Positions 63,944 to 64,000 of a stretch of 64,000 nt of DNA are shown here, piece after piece. Under the pieces are notes generated by a model. The model did no database searches, was not told the origin of the DNA, and worked only from the letters and a program-made list of their open reading frames with translations. The position numbers were made by a program, and so were the translations under genes. The DNA comes from Arsenophonus sp052171895 (GTDB lineage: Bacteria; Pseudomonadota; Gammaproteobacteria; Enterobacterales; Enterobacteriaceae): positions 310,001-374,000 of the forward strand of contig JBQMRN010000001.1 in the NCBI GenBank assembly GCA_052171895.1. The letters are read 5' to 3'. Each line of letters opens with the position of its first letter. Within the stretch, counting starts at the first letter, position 1.

Positions 63944-64000
63944 ATGACGAGATTAAGTTGTAAGATAGTTTCTATAGAAACTATCACTGATACAGTTTAT
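63944..64000 (+). CDS. fre: NAD(P)H-flavin reductase, N-terminus only (window edge)
   Basis: The 19 codons before the window ends read MTRLSCKIVSIETITDTVY, matching E. coli Fre MTTLSCKVTSVEAITDTVY. AGAGG lies about 6 bases upstream. Fre reduces free flavins with NAD(P)H. It follows ubiD by 10 bases, the E. coli order, and is probably cotranscribed. Integrity beyond the edge is unknown. Confidence 0.85.
   Translation, partial: MTRLSCKIVSIETITDTVY

Noticed and set aside
1..64000. CRISPR array, tRNA or rRNA genes, prophage, toxin or defence systems
   Set aside because: No regularly spaced direct repeats, tRNA T-arm signatures or related protein motifs noticed by eye. All dispersed repeats are explained by the four IS families. 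A computational scan could still find a tRNA I missed.

Overview
The window is a stretch of a decaying, AT-rich gammaproteobacterial chromosome of the insect-endosymbiont type. Every recognisable gene has its closest remembered counterpart in Enterobacterales, and gene order repeatedly matches Escherichia coli over short blocks. The low GC, many pseudogenes and heavy load of dead insertion sequences (IS) suggest a host-restricted symbiont at an early to middle stage of genome reduction. An Arsenophonus-like (Morganellaceae) lineage is my best guess, from protein flavour and base composition only; no 16S or other marker is present. By my boundaries, 13 complete intact genes and one edge-truncated gene cover about 13 kb (roughly 20%). 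IS sequence covers about 28 kb (roughly 45%). Most of the rest is pseudogene.

Layout. 1-5.6 kb: end of an IS256 copy, intact lapA-lapB, then relics of pyrF (split by IS256), yciH and a shrunken osmB. 5.7-8.8 kb: an IS91 copy with an IS1595 nested inside it. 8.8-16.9 kb: relics of rnb, nth (one nonsense codon) and the whole rsxABCDGE operon in ancestral order. 16.9-20.7 kb: IS91, IS1595 and IS256. 20.8-26 kb: ygiC relic, ribB with an FMN riboswitch, IS256, ubiK and hldE. 26-28.5 kb: IS256 and IS1595. 29-37.1 kb: acnB relic, intact lpdA, and the remnants of the pdhR-aceE-aceF operon around an IS256/IS1595 block. 37.3-38.2 kb: IS fragments. 38.7-45.2 kb: ubiC relic, ubiA, plsB, dgkA relic, IS1595, lexA relic and zur. 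45.2-49.4 kb: IS1595, IS256, and an IS481 broken by another IS1595. 49.4-52.2 kb: cpxP and cpxRA. 52.3-58.3 kb: IS481, IS91, yihI relic, IS256 and hemN relic. 58.5-62.3 kb: five IS fragments abutting one another. 62.4-64 kb: ubiD and the start of fre.

What is kept falls into a few themes: envelope and lipopolysaccharide (LPS) homeostasis (lapAB, hldE, plsB, cpxPRA), ubiquinone (ubiA, ubiD, ubiK), flavin supply (ribB, fre), zinc control (zur) and the shared E3 subunit lpdA. What is lost includes pyruvate dehydrogenase E1/E2, aconitase B, pyrimidine synthesis (pyrF), 4-hydroxybenzoate synthesis (ubiC), the SOS repressor (lexA), base-excision repair (nth), RNase II, the Rsx electron-transport complex and oxygen-independent haem synthesis (hemN).

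I recognise four IS families from transposase remnants: IS256, IS1595 (ISXO2-like), IS91 and IS481. No copy keeps an open transposase frame. I saw no tRNA, rRNA, CRISPR array, prophage or defence locus, and found no convincing undescribed system. The most unusual items are the single TGA in nth, a zur promoter apparently built from an IS end, the collapsed pyruvate dehydrogenase operon that spares lpdA, and a riboswitch whose helices have been kept by paired base changes.
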